From: Brachypodium distachyon
Lineage: Eukaryota > Streptophyta > Magnoliopsida > Poales > Poaceae
DNA length: 64,000 nt
Direction: 5' to 3'
Assembly: GCF_000005505.3 (NCBI RefSeq)
Contig: NC_016131.3
Coordinates: 56,901,355 to 56,965,354 of the forward strand
Shown: piece after piece, positions 11,034-24,000 of the stretch
How the letters are laid out: every line of letters begins with the position of its first letter
Position numbering within the stretch: the stretch's first letter is position 1
Translations under genes and position numbers: made by a program
Notes under the pieces: generated by a model
What the model saw: only the letters and a program-made list of their open reading frames with translations
What the model was told of the DNA's origin: nothing
The model's database searches: none

Positions 11034-14000
11034 TCATATGCTGATGAGATTGGGAGGTAGTGACGACTTCGGGCTCAGTTGCTGCTGCTCTTGGGCTTCA
11101 TTGCTCACTGACTCCACAGTTTCAGCTGGTATGGCAGGATCCAACTCATCACCTTCACCACTACCAGGAAGCTCCTCTCCTTGCTTGGGAATCAGCTTCG
11201 GTGGCTCACTGAGGATTTGCACCACCTCCCGCATTGTAGGTCGCTGCACACTCTGCTCCTCAACACATAGCAATGCGACATAGAAGACGTGCATGACCTC
11301 GTGTACCGGCACAGTTGAGAGCCTGGGGTCCATTATCTTGATCACCCGTTCCTTGCTCGAGTCCGTCATCATCTTGATCCACTGAACAATATCGACGCCA
11401 TCCCCAAACTCCCCTACTGGTTTCTTTCCAGTGATCAACTCAAGAAGCACCACACCAAAGCTGTAAACATCACTCTTTTCGTCGACCTTGAGAGTATATG
11501 CATACTCTGCAAACACACGAAGTGAAGATTCAATGTAAGATTAATGTATTGAAGAAGGAAAGAACCACCACTCTGCTTTTATAGAAATCTCAAATGCTAG
11601 TGAAGTTAAACCTAGAGAACAAAATTTCATACAATGATAGTTGTGTAACTCAGTCTAATAACATGAATTGGAATGCAATATCAGATAAATAAGCAGGAAA
11701 GGTTAGGCAACAGAGACTTGAAAAATCAAAGAACATATTCAAGGTGTAAAACCAGTGCTAAAGCATCAGAAATCAAGAAGCGATCTAAATTCATCTATGA
11801 ACTGCACATGGATAATTTTCAGACTGTACTATGTATAGCTTATAGGCATTTGCAAACTGTAATAAGCATAGATCTTTCACCTGGAGCAATATAGCCATAA
11901 GAACCAGCAATGGCTGACATACACTCTGATGTGCCAGAGTCCTGCAAGAACTTGGCAAGCCCGAAATCAGCAACATGTGCTTCAAAATCAGAGTCGAGAA
12001 GAATATTGTTCGATTTGACATCACGATGCAGGATTGGTGGTGAGCAATCATGGTGCAGGTAGCACAGCCCCTTGGCAGCCTCAACGGCAATCTTGTACCG
12101 GGTGTCCCAGTGCAGGTGGCAACCCTTCTTGCCATGGAGTAGCTCTCCTAGGCTGCCATTTGGCATATATTCATACACCAGGAGATTCGTCTCGTTGTTC
12201 GAGCAGAAGCCGAGCAGACGCACGATGTAGCGGTGCCGGATGCTCCCAAGCGTCTGTATCTCTGCAGAGAAACCATGGTCATGCGACGAGCCACGGCTCA
12301 TGGTCGAAAGCCTCTTCACTGCAACATGCTCACCATCTCGCATCGTCCCCTTGTACACAGTCCCGGCTCCACCTTTGCCGATGATGTTCTCCTCCTTCAG
12401 ACTATCGAGCACGTCGTCACAGGTGAATTCGAGGCGCTGGAATGCGGTGAGCTTCCAAGCACGTGCCTCACTGGCTTTCTTCAGTGACCGGGCCTTCAGG
12501 ATTGCCATAGCAGCAAACACAATGGAGAAAGCAAGCAAGACAAGGACGATGATCAGCTTAAGGGTGCTGGACAGCCCACCATGGGTGCGTCCACCATGGT
12601 CTGCTCCGGCACTACCAGAGTGGCATGGACCAAGGTACGGCCCGCACAAGCCTGGGTTGCCTAGGAAGGAAGTGGCATTGAAGTAGCTGAACTGCCCTGT
12701 CGCCGGCACAAGCCCAGATAAGTTGTTGTATGAGAAGTCTACAGCAGTGAGGCTCTGCATTGCAGCAATGGTTGCAGGTATCTCTCCTTCAAGATGGTTC
12801 CTGGACAGGTTCAGATAGTTCAGTATCCGCATGCCGGAGATAGCCGGTGGTATCTCTGCAGACAGGTTGTTCCGACTTACATCAAGGTAGGTGAGCAACC
12901 GGCATTTCCCTATCTCGGGCGGCACGCCACCGTCAAATGAATTGCCGCTAAGGTCAGCCTTGGAGAGCTGCTGGAGGCGCCCAATCTCGGGCGGTATCGG
13001 GCCGCTGAACGCATTCTGATCAAGAAGCAGCTTTTGCAACCCAGAGAAGCTCCCAATCGACGCTGGCAATGCGCCGGTGAGCTGGTTGTTAGAGAGGATA
13101 ATCCCCCCAAGATTCGACGCGCCTGCCATGGCCGGGAAGCCTCCGGAGAGGAGGTTACCCTGCAGCTCCACCTGCGTCAGATTCGGCAACTGGAAGAGAC
13201 CTTCAGGTATCGAACCATTCAAGAAATTCTCGCCGAGGCGGACGCGTGCCAGAGACCGGCATTCGCCGAGGGACTCCGGGATCGCGCCGAAGAGGGAGTT
13301 ACCGAGCGCGATGAGCGTGTGCAGCTTGCCTCCCGCGCAGAGCTCCGGCGGGAGTGTGCCCGTGAGCCTGTTCGACGAAAGGTCTAGCAGCTGGAATCGG
13401 CCATTGCGGCCGAGATGCCGCGGGATGCCTCCAGTAAAGTTGTTCTCCCACAGCTGCAGCACCTCAAGGCCAGGCAGGTCGCCTACGAACTCTGGAATGT
13501 TACCCCTGAGCTTGTTCCGGAATAGGTTGAACAGGGTGAGGTTCTTGAGCTCCGCGAAGCTCGGCGGAATCTCGCCGGAAAGCTCGTTATTGGACAAGTC
13601 GAGCGAGCTGAGGCTCCCGAGGTTCCCCAACTCCATCGGGATAGCGTCAGTGAGCCCATTCACCTGCAAGAACAGCGTGTCGAGCTTCGCGAGCCTCCCG
13701 AGCTCCGGGGGGATCTCGCCAGAGAGCCCACAATTAGCGGCATCAAATCGGACGAGCTCCGTCATGTTCCCAAACTCCTTCGGAATCCCGCCAGAGTAAC
13801 TATTATAATACCCAATATAAAGCTCCCTGAGGCTGGTCAAATTCCCCAATTCGGGGGGCAGGTTCCCGGAGAGCTCGTTGCCGGAGACGGCGAGGTACCG
13901 CAGATTCTTCCCCAACCGCCCATACGCGGCTGGGATCGCCCCGGAGAAGAAGTTTCCGCCGAGGTGGACGTGGCTGAGCTCGGGCATGGTGCCCGCGGCG

Positions 14001-14467
14001 ATCTCGACCGGGAGCGGGCCCGTGAGGTTGTTGTTGTAGAGGTCGAGCACCTTGAGTGCACGGAGGCGGCGGGAGAGCTGGGGTGGGAAGGAGCCCGAGA
14101 GGGCGTTGCTGGAGAGGTTGAGGCTGGCGAGACGGCGGAGGCGGGAGAGCTGCGCCGGGATGGGGCCCGAGAGGGCGTTGGCGGCGAGGTCGAGAAGGAT
14201 GAGGGCTGGGAGCGAGGAGAGCGACGGCGGGATGCGGCCCGAGAGGTTGCGGCCGGAGAGGTCGAGGGAGACCACGGAGTTGGAGCCGGCGGCGCAGGAG
14301 ACGCCGGACCACGCGCAGGGGTTGGGGGAGGTGGAGGTCCAGGAGGCGAGCGCGCCCGTGGGGTCGTCGAGGGCGGCCTTCGCCGCTAGCAGCGCGTCCG
14401 CGTCGCTGCCGGATGCGGGGTCGATGGCGGCGAGCGCCGCGAGGAGGAGGACGAGGGGGAGGAGCAT
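11034..14467 (-). CDS. BAM1: BAM1/CLV1-class LRR receptor-like kinase
   Basis: There are two exons, 14467-11881 and 11506-11034. They join in the conserved activation-loop end (GYIAP|EYAYT) through a 374-bp GT-AG intron, a position typical of this subfamily. The product is 1019 residues. A hydrophobic signal peptide (about 1-20) and an LRR N-cap with an [10 protein letters not shown] motif precede about 20 leucine-rich repeats. BAM-type signatures include [19 protein letters not shown] and [13 protein letters not shown] membrane helix spans about 636-658. The Ser/Thr kinase has its Gly loop near 697-705, Lys718 in VAVK, Asp816 in HRD and Asp834 in DFG, so it should be active. The C-tail is acidic and Gln/Ser-rich. 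Arabidopsis BAM kinases bind CLE peptides at the plasma membrane in meristem and anther signalling. The same role is inferred here. BAM1 against BAM2/3 is not resolved. Confidence 0.93.
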
Positions 14468-15680
14468 TGTTGGTTGTTGGTGGTGGTGTTGCCTCCGGCT
14501 CCGGGAGTGGAGACTGGGGAGTGTGTGACTGAGAAGAAGAAGAGCTAGCTTTAGCTTTGCTCGTGGTCAATTTCATTCCTGGACTCCTGCCTGCTCACTC
14601 CAAGTGGCTTGTAATTTACTGGCAGAACATGTGATTCTTTTTTGGATTTTAGGGATTTCTTTCTTCATTTTTTTCCTACTGTTCTTTTGATGTTGTTTTT
14701 TTCACTTCTTCTTCTTTTGATTTGGCTATTTTTGGGGGTTTAGGAATTTTGGCTGTTCACTAGTGTCCTAGTTAATTGAGCAAGCGTGGACCTTTTTCTT
14801 AGTTCGAGTGCACTTGATTTGCCAAAATGTTTTCTAATAGAGAGAAAAGTTTTCCACTTCTTGTTTCCTTGTCTGGCATCAAAATGGTAGACACTGCTTT
14901 ATCGGTTCAGAAGGAGAAGAAAAAAAAGATTTTCTGAAAATACAACAAAAAAGTTCACATTTACATAACTATATCAACTAGGTTCGCAGAGACAAGAGCT
15001 GATATCTAGAGAGAGAAGCCTGACGTTCTCTTTCGAGATTCCAAAAGTGCTTATCTCTCACAGTCACAGGCAGGTCAAAAGTTGTAGCGGCCCAAAAGAA
15101 AGCATAGTCCAAACTGCAGAGTCTTCTTCTTTTCTGTATTCCAAGAGAACCAAATCGTGTTACTCGTGAGAACCCGGCAGCATGCAGCGGCTCTTCTTTT
15201 GCAGGCTCGATATCAGCTCTTGTCTGTACTTGAGGATGGATCAAAGTTTTGCTCGTTATATTTCCCGATCATTATTTGCTAGCACCACGTTTTGCATAGG
15301 GCAACTAATTAAGATTTAAGATCGATGCAGAACTATAGCAAGGACATGCTGCAAGCCTGCAACAGCGACATACAGTACACATTACTGAAGTTGCCTGCCA
15401 ACCAGCAAATTAAACGTACAATCTACGATATATATACCACACGCACAGCACTTTCGATCAGTTAATGTGCATCGATCCATCTCTTCGCACCGTACGTACC
15501 TAGCTATATGTACGTGTCCATGTACCGTACGTACGTAGCATGTTGTAATTACACATTCTGTTGGAATGTATTCCGTAATGGCCATGCAGCATATAATGTG
15601 GCAACTATATATGGTTAATTTTCGTTCGAGAATCTAGAAGCTTTGCACATGTAAATATCATACCTAACTAGAGATTAGCG
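14468..15680. other. Upstream region of BAM1-like gene
   Basis: T-rich sequence just 5' of the minus-strand start, probably leader and promoter of the receptor gene. No TATA box was clear enough to call. Short GTAC/ACGT-rich stretches occur at about 15490-15545. No gene is seen. Confidence 0.35.
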
Positions 15681-16620
15681 CATGTATTTCCTCCATTTCA
15701 TAATAACTGATGAAACATTACATACATGTAAATGTTTTTAGATATAGATACTGTAAATGTTTTTAAATATAGATACATTTATATTTGGACAAATTTAAAT
15801 CACTTCATTCAGTACGTCGCAAGTGTCGCCGCAAAAAAAATTAAAAGACAAAAGTGATAAGTGAATCCATATCATCTTAGTACTGTGAGCTTCCTCGTGC
15901 ATGCATGCACGTACGAAGATGCATGCAATTATTTATTTGCAGCCTGGCTGGAGAGGAGCTAGCTAGCTAGATCTCGATTTGGTACGGCTGATCCAGCTAG
16001 CTAGCTAGCATGCAATGATCGACGTACCAGCTAGCTGCCTGATCGACCTGACAGGCGGTGATCTCGTTGGACTCCTTAACTCGATCCTCTGTTCGACCGT
16101 GCAATACTCTTTCGCACGTCTTCGATCAGCCTCGATCTGGCGATTTGACTAATTAAGTACGCATGCATCTATATATACCAGCCATTAATAATCCAGCCAT
16201 GCATGCATGCATCAAATTCAGCCTGCACGTACGTACGCTGGCATTCCTCTAGCTGGAGCCATGGCGTACGTACGGACGTACGTGTGTGTATACATCGAGA
16301 GAATTGCCAACGAAACAGCAGTGTACTAATAAAAAAGGATGCATGCACAGTTGGGCCGAATTTGTGGGACTGTTGGGCCTCTAGTTAACAAACAGACGGA
16401 ATGGGCCATTTCCGGCCTCGGCCTCATAGGCTACTGGCCCACTAAACAGTACTACTACGTCTTACTCTTTGTAGCATAAGGATAAAGATGGGCCTGACTG
16501 AACCTATCTTTGTTCCAAAAAAACATATATACTGAACCTGTCTTTCGGTTCGTTTCTCATTCCCCTACTTGTAGAATTCTGAGTCAATCTGCTCTGCGAC
16601 TATCCTCGGATTTCGGCGAA
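15681..16620. other. Intergenic; MITE scrap and simple palindromes
   Basis: A diverged Stowaway-like scrap (about 15687-15800, 'tttcctccatttcataataa') contains a small internal duplication of 'gtaaatgttttta'. A zone at 15895-16290 is rich in GCATGCATGC, GCTAGCTAGC and ACGTACGTAC palindromes. No open frame of interest. Confidence 0.35.
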
Positions 16621-16622
16621 AA

Positions 16623-17246
16623 GTAAATTACAAAAAATCATCGCATTAGGAGTTAGAGTTTCATATAGGTATCAGTTTCCGTTTTAGTTGCAAAAAACCA
16701 TCGGATTAGCGTAAACCCTCGCTCGCTAGCGTTTAAGCCTGTTTCAGACAATTATGGCCCATTGTCGGGCCAGCGTGTCTTGCCAGCTTGGCCTCCAGCG
16801 TGGTCTCTTTTCTTGCTCCCCACCCGTTGCGCGCCCTGCTGCCCGTCGCGCGTGCCCCGGCCCGTCGTGCTCGCGGCCGCGCGCTGCTGCTCGTCTCGTG
16901 CACCCCGGCCCACCGTGCTCGCAGCTGCTCGCAGCAGCGCGCCGCTGTTTGCCGCGCTGCTCTCCGCGGCCATGGCAACGAACTCGGCCCGCAGCAGCTC
17001 CTGGATAGGGTAGCAAGACGATGGCCGGCTGCAGCTCCTAGATGGGGAATAGAGAGTGAGGAAGAAGAGAGAGTTGCCACGCTGGCATGCCACGTCAACC
17101 TGACCTGTGCACCCGTCTTGTCAGTTTTTGGGTTATTTGCTAGGAACCAGATACTTAGCGTAATTTGATGGTTTTTAGTAAAAAAGAATATAGATCGGTA
17201 TCAATGTGCAACCCAACCGTTAATGTGGCGGTTTTTTGTAATTTAC
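16623..17246. mobile_element. Candidate Mutator-like element with diverged long TIRs
   Basis: The left end GTAAATTACAAAAAATCATC and the complement of the right end, GTAAATTACAAAAAACCGCC, pair at the tips. Further scattered similarity covers about 150 bp inward (for example 'aaaaaccatc' with 'gatggttttt'). The core at 16760-17020 is GC-rich with repeats of 'cgtgctcgcggc' type. No 9-bp target duplication could be seen, so the assignment is tentative. Confidence 0.45.
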
Positions 17247-17316
17247 AGCTACAGGAGAATACGACCTTGGTCATGAACGTCACGAAGCCAACACCGAGTC
17301 ACCGGTAGGCCGGCTG

Positions 17317-17463
17317 GTTGCAGGTGTCCGCGGCCTTCGTGTTCTATAGTTGGGCTAGACCTTTTTTTATCTAATAAGCTTCGGTCATTCCTCTAACAAA
17401 AATTGCTCTACGGCTGTCGGCTAGAGGTGTCAGCGGCCTTCGTGTTCTGTAGTTGGGCTTGAC
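17317..17463. repeat. Two-copy direct repeat, period about 108 bp
   Basis: 'aggtgtccgcggccttcgtg' at 17317 recurs as 'aggtgtcagcggccttcgtg' at 17425. Both continue through 'ttctrtagttgggct'. Confidence 0.75.
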
Positions 17464-17589
17464 AGTGGGCCTGCACTCTTAAACCACGAGAGACAAGCGC
17501 TACAAACATCACAGACACGTTCCTTCAAAACACACACGTGCGTTTTTGCTCTTGCCCTCTCGTCGTAGACTCATCATTGTGCAGACAAA

Positions 17590-18835
17590 AAGTGAATCAA
17601 TTGTTTGGTCAAAGATGTATGCTTTTTTAACTAGTCAAATATTGATCCGATATACTGTATCCAAATTCCAAAGGGAGCTAGTATCCACTTCGGAAAGTTC
17701 TTTCATAAATCATATACTAATCGCTTTGACCACATAACCATAGCACATGATTATCGTTCAACGGTGCAGGTCAACTTAATTTGTCCGCTCGCGCCTTCTG
17801 CAGAATAACGGCACGGCACTAACTTACCTATAGCTCCATATCCACCGCACAAAACAGATCGGACGGCTCTACTCTGCTTACTACTGCTTCTAAACATCGT
17901 CAATTTGTATTTAGAAAAAAAAACATCGTCAATTCTCCTTGCTAAGTTATTTTATTTCTTCTAACTTTCAATTTCCTAAATCTTCTACTCCCTCCATCCA
18001 ACAAAAAATGTTTCAAGTTTGTAAAAATTTGGATGTATCTAGACATAACTTAGTGTATATAGATGCATTCAAATTTAGTCAAAGTTGAGAGATCTTTTGT
18101 TGGACAGAAGAAGTATTCAAATTTTAAACCAAAAATTGAATTGAATATTTGTGAATTGAACTAGAATCGGATCGTTCATGGGATCCCGTTTGCGTTCTCT
18201 CGAAGTTTTGACGAAGGTGGCTGGTCCGGAGGTAGTCGAAGATGCAACTCGCCGAAAGCGTGGGAGCAGGGCATCTTCGACATGTTGTGGGAGATGTGTG
18301 CCAACGAAGGCACACGCCGCAGTAGCTCCTCCTCATCCACTACATCTTTTTTCTCTCCATTGTGTGCCCGCAACAAGCCTAACCGTTGCCGCCACTTCGA
18401 CCAGATCAGGCCTCCCCGTGCAAAGTTTTGACGAACAAGTACTATACAAATATATATGGCTTATGTGATTAAAATAACATAATCCTATTTTTGAATAGAT
18501 ATTTAATGACATCAGATTTATGTATTATGATTGCTTACATAATAAGAACGCAATTGTTGACCAAAGACATAGTACGATATTTTAAAATCAGTCAAATCCA
18601 TCTTACGTATCCAAATTCCAGGTGAGCACTCACTCTGAAAAGTTCCCTCATAGATAATACACTAATCACTTTGACCATAACTTTTAACATTTTTCCGGTT
18701 TCTGTTTTGAGGATGGTGACATAACTAGCACATGATATCACCGTTGAACTTGTCAATTTTGTCTGCTTCTTCTACCCAATAACAGCGGCACACACTAGCT
18801 TTGGTTGAACACATACTCCACCTCACACAATTCAA
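17590..18835. repeat. Diverged direct duplication of about 270 bp
   Basis: Segment 17590-17850 and segment 18548-18835 share the same block order: 'atccaaattcca', 'aaagttc..tcataaat', 'ctaatc.ctttgacc', 'agcacatgat', 'cgttcaac' and 'aataacggcacrcactaac'. The intervening DNA includes a Stowaway MITE and non-coding sequence. No gene is recognised in either copy. Confidence 0.6.
17988..18113. mobile_element. Stowaway-type MITE
   Basis: Left CTCCCTCCATCCAACAAAAA and right 'tttgttggacagaagaag' are inverted and TA-flanked. The element is 126 bp with an AT-rich interior. Confidence 0.65.
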
Positions 18836-20969
18836 AGGTAGGCCCCCCTCTTTTTATTCCCCTAAGCTCTATCCAGCCGTCCGTTCCACTCCCGGGGAGA
18901 TCACGGCCGTTGATCACAGTTCGTGTCACCGACTAACACACGCAATCTCTCCACGACTTGATCAAGTTGTTAATCACATCTCCTATGAATAATTAGTAGT
19001 ATATCTGAACCTGGACGGTGACCTGATCAAATTGTTAACCTGATCTACAGCCTTCTTCGTTTACTTGTTTACATTTCTTTGGTGTTTAGAAAATGTCAGC
19101 TGGCTTAATCGGTCATGTATAGCCGCTGGTGATCGCTCCCCACCTGATAACCCACAAAGTTGTGTAGATGCGTATAAAGAAAGAGAAGTCAGCTAAATTA
19201 CTAGTCTAAGTTTACTGTGAGTTAAGCTTATCAGTCACGTTTTGCTAGTACCATAGATACATACCTTTCTCGGTGCAGAAGAACCAAAACTGGATGTATA
19301 CGTGTGTATATCTGAAATGAAAATGACATATATACGGTCGTATGCTTGACGCCGAAATATTGTTCTCTGGAGGATGACGTTTTTGTTGATTAACTGGAAG
19401 TTGTGGACCGCCACGTACAGTCTTCCTCATCCGTTTTTTTTTTCTTCTTCTCACTGTTCCATTGTTGGGGATGCACAAAATTTATGCGTAGGAAGAACCA
19501 GAAGGATTCTTGGAGAATTTCTTTAGTAGGGCAATAATGTTTTCATCCCTTGCCCATGCTGCAATTATATATAGAGAAATGGATTTTTCATGAGGTGGAT
19601 GGAGGCAGAATAATCAGGCCCGCATATCTTTTGCTAATTAATACGGTGAAATTTAAAAAATCAAAAAAATCACATCGTCTGTCCCATACCAAAACATAGG
19701 TCTAAGGGAGGTTTTGATCTCACGTGGTGCTGCGTTGTCGCTGTGTATTGGTGTGACATGAGGTTTGGATATTTTCTAGTCCTATGTGAGAAGAAGATCT
19801 TATTCTCTCAAATGATACCTAGGGTTTCTTCCCCCCGCATGCCTAGTTTTAATTTATACAGTGAAGTTATTGCTTGGGAAAAATAAAAATCAAAGCATCA
19901 GTGCATCACACGCTTTAGCCATGTTTTAATTGTTGGACATGTTTTGGTAATTGTTTTAACCTTCCTCTCCGTTCCACGCCAGTCTCCCTCTCCTCCCTTC
20001 CACGCCACTCTACGCATGTCCTACCCACCCCTCCATGAAGTCTCCCTCTCTTCTCCACTCCTCTCGACTCCCTTTGGTCAATCTCTTTCTCCGCTCTAGA
20101 TGAAATGGGCCGTAAATTTCAATCGTAATATCTTTGTGCCGCATTTCTCATTGGGACAGGAGGATGGGTTGCACCAGGCCCACCGGATCTTACTCCGCGA
20201 GCCAGACTTGTCACTGACAAGGCCAAGAGGAGGACCTTGGTTTCTCCAAATTCGACGTTTACAAGGCAGTTCTGAGATTCTCCAAATTTGACGTTTACGT
20301 GAAGATTCTTGTTTTTGTCACCTAGTACAAAACCGTACTAAATCAGCGACACTGTTTTTTTTGATAAAAACATGACCACAGGACCAGTGAAACATATCGC
20401 CAACCACAAGCCCAAGTACATCACATGGGAAGTTTGGGAACACACATCCGTTACCTTTATCACACATCACCAGTAGTCAACAGTGCAAATGAAGAAGCAA
20501 ACATAACTCCTGATCCAGACAAAGCAGATGGATGCATCCATCATCAGGTCAGCCGACGAACATTCCTAGCAAAACACCTGACCCCACCTGCCCGCCTCCA
20601 AACCACCCCCCACCCTGCCCGGTGGGCCCGGCCAGCTGCAAGTCCCACGGGTGTCTGGTGGTCCCCACAAGGTCCCCCACATGGCAGTCACACAAATTCC
20701 ATGGGCTGGGCCGGCCGCCGCTTCCGGCCCGGGAGGGCATTGAAGCCGGGCCCCGTGAGCTTGCGAGCGAGCGATCCGGGACTCCACGTGAAAGCGACCC
20801 GGGACGGCTGGGACGCCGGGCCCCACCACCTCTCTTCAGTTCTCTCGCTGCCGGTTTCGTCTCTTGTCTCGCCGGCTTTGGCTGCCACCTGCGCCAGGTC
20901 AACTCTCGCAACCATTTCCGCAAACACCTCTCGCGCACGCCTCTGTTTCCATCTCCCCCATCCCCATCC
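18836..20969. other. Intergenic, no gene recognised
   Basis: Mostly AT-rich. A short duplication of 'tctccaaattcgacgtttac' occurs at about 20242 and 20283. From about 20560 GC content rises sharply toward the LRR gene, consistent with its promoter and leader. Overlapping frames on both strands here reflect GC bias, not genes. Confidence 0.35.
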
Positions 20970-20996
20970 ATGGCCGCCCCCACGCGCCCTAGATAG
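20970..20996 (+). promoter_or_regulatory. Possible 8-codon uORF upstream of LRR pseudokinase
   Basis: ATG at 20970 opens an 8-residue peptide ending at TAG 20994-20996, which is 74 nt before the main ATG at 21071. If transcription starts upstream of 20970 it would be read first by scanning ribosomes. The transcript start is not visible in the sequence. Confidence 0.35.
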
Positions 20997-21070
20997 CCGG
21001 TGGAGACTAGTAGTCGGCGCCATACAGTTGCTTCCCCTGCCGCGTGGGGGTCCTACTACCGTTCCATACC

Positions 21071-24000
21071 ATGCGCCGCCTCCTCCTCCTCCTCCTGTTC
21101 CTGGCCGTTCTGGCGGCGGCGCAGCAGCAGCCGCAGCCGCGGGCGTCGCGGGAGGACTTGGCGGCGCTGTACTCCCTGCGGGCCACCCTGGGGCTGCGGG
21201 CGCGGGAGTGGCCGGCGAAGGCCGACCCGTGCGCGGCCTGGGCGGGCGTCGCCTGCCGCGGGGGCCGCGTCGTGGGTGTCACCGTCGCCGGGTTCCGCCG
21301 CACCCGCCTCGCCAGCCGCGCGCCGGCTTTCGCGGCCGACGGGCTCCGCGAGCTCACCGCGCTCGAGCGCTTCAACGCATCCGGGTTCCCGCTCCCGGGT
21401 CCCGTGCCGGCATGGTTCGGCGCCGCCCTGCCGCCCTCGCTCGCCGTGCTCGACCTCCGCTCGGCGAGCATCAATGGGACCCTCCCCGCCGATCTCGGCG
21501 CGTCCGGGAACCTCACCGGCTTGCTCCTCTCCGGGAACCGCCTCGCCGGCCCGGTTCCTCCGTCGCTGCTCTCCGTCAGAGGCCTCCGCGTCCTTGACCT
21601 CTCCGGGAACAATTTCACCGGGGAGCTGCTGCTGCCGCCCAACGTCTCGGTCGCCGCCGCCGCCGGGACTGGTGGAGCAGGAGGGTTCTTTAACGTTTCG
21701 GGGAATTCTTTGTATGGTCTTGCCGGCGATGCCATTGGGGTGCTCAAGAGAAGGTTTCAGGTGGTCGATGTGTCCAACAACTACCTCGATGGAATTTGGG
21801 ATGGATCCGATGCAACAGTGGATGTCAGCATGAATTGCTTCTCTGGTGTGCCTGGTCAGCGCAGCAGGGCTGATTGCGAGGAGTTCTATAGGAGGCAAGG
21901 GGTGGAGCTTTCCAATGTTCCAGTCCCCTTACCTTCTCCACAGCCATCACCGGAGAAGAAGACTAGTCGGAGGATCTCCAAGAATGTACTGATTGGGGTT
22001 ATTGCAGGCGCGGCAGGGTTGGTGGCTATTTTTCTGGCTGCATTGCTGTTCTGTTTTATGAGAAGGAGGAAGCAAAGAGTTGGCAGGAGAGGAGTGGATA
22101 CAAACGAGGAAGGCGCACGTGGAACGCGTAGGAGGGACAGCAGCGTAAATCCGGTGGCGTCATCTCCGGTAGCAGTGTCCCCGAGAGCTGACAATACTCA
22201 TAAAGACGAGGTTGCCGTTTTTGGCGAGCTGACCTATGAGCAGCTGGTCCACGCTACCGGGGGATTTAGTGACGGCAACCTCCTCAAGCATGGGCATTCA
22301 GGAGATATCTACCATGGTGTCTTGGAGAACAGCTCACACCTCGTCGTCAAGAAGACTGGTGCAAAGAGTATCACCAAGAACGAATTGGACTTCTATTCGA
22401 GGTACTCGCATGAGAGGATTGTTCCGTTGCTAAGCCATTTGGCCAAGGATGACGAGGAATTTCTGGCCTACAAGTATATGCCAAAGGCGGACTTGACAGA
22501 TGCGTTGCACAAGAAACCTCCTGTGGACACCGAAGATGGCTTGCCCTCATTGGATTGGATAACTAGACTGAAGATTGCTATCGGTGTGGCTGAGGCCATG
22601 TGCTTCCTTCATGACGAGTGTAGCCCCCCTCTAGTTCACAGGTATTTCAGTCTTTTATATGCTCCAGACATCTTCTTGATTCACCTGTCGGTTTGTATCT
22701 ATGTGATATGCTGTTCCAGTATTGGTTGCTCCAGCTGTATCTTAAAAATTATTGTCAGCGCCCTGATCTAATTTGGTTGTGACAACTAACATCATAGTTG
22801 ATGTCTTCTGCTCCAGCAAGTTGTAGGCAAATTAATGATGAAAGTTATTCTGAGGGAAAGAAATGAGATAGGGATAGTGAACGAGCAGAAGTATCTAATC
22901 TTATGGTATAAATTTATGACTTAGTTATGACTGGGGTCCTCTACGTGGCAGTTTTGCTTTTGGTGTTTGTGTACACACCGATGCGTTTCATACTTATCTG
23001 GGCACAAGCTAAAGAGACAAATATTATACATTTGAAACTTTTGTTGACCAATTACTCCCAAGTGTGAACCAAGAATGGGAAGAATATGATTTGTCTTTGT
23101 ATATTGTTAGCAGAATTGACACAATATGAAACTACTGTTTGAGATGCTTGTCGTTTTCTGGTTACTTTGTTTGGTAAAAAGTTTAACTTGCATGTGTGTC
23201 TGAATTCAGTTAGGTACTTTTTTTTGTGAGGAGAATTCAGTTAGGTACTATCCAATCTGCAAGTGGTTTCTCTACAAATCATATATGCTGCATGAATGTA
23301 AAACTGACAAGGAGTTTACACAATAAATATAAATTTGATATGTGATAATAATTCTTTTTACTTGAAAAACTTTACCAAACCCTCAAGTCCTTATTGTAGC
23401 CTGGCATATGCATTTGATAATTTCCCTACCTTGAAGATGTCATCATCATTCCAATATTGTACTTTTGACTTAATTGGTAGTAGTCATCTTTGTTCCACCT
23501 GCCTGTTCTGATTGCTTTATCATTTGTTGCCATCTTATATCACTTTGACTGGGCAATGTTGTCACCTGCCAGTAGGTGAGATCAAGTATTATAAGTTTAC
23601 AAGCCTTTTCTTCACACTGGTGCTTGTTACTCGATGTGTCAGTCTTCTTTGATGGCCTTGTTGACATTTGATTTATTCTGTTATGGACTCTGATTCCTTT
23701 ATTGTAATTGTAGAGATATCCAAGCTAGCAGTGTGCTTCTTGATGATAAATTTGAAGTGCGACTCGGAAGCATGAGCAGCATATGCGCTCAGCAAAGTGC
23801 GGGAAGCCAGAATGTTTTCTCTCGAATACTGAGATCATCAAAGTAAGATTATTTCTCTTTGTCTGTTCTTTCTACGATTTGCATGCCGAGCCTTATTAAT
23901 ATGTATTTGTGAGCAACGTAAGTATGCAAAAGAATGGAAGGTAAAGCAACATCGTTGATAGATCATCGATGATCCTATGCATAGAACTGAACCTAGAGAC

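Noticed and set aside
12233..14528. Many open frames on the plus strand opposite the LRR receptor gene
   Set aside because: They are antisense shadows of the GC-rich, repetitive LRR coding sequence and have no family features.
16733..17168. Overlapping frames of 80-126 codons on both strands
   Set aside because: All stem from a GC-rich repeat core of a candidate transposable element, with no recognisable domain.
20425..21833. Long plus- and minus-strand frames (up to 390 codons) around the LRR pseudokinase start
   Set aside because: Pro/Arg/Ser-rich translation of GC-rich DNA overlapping the real exon in other frames. No start context or domain.
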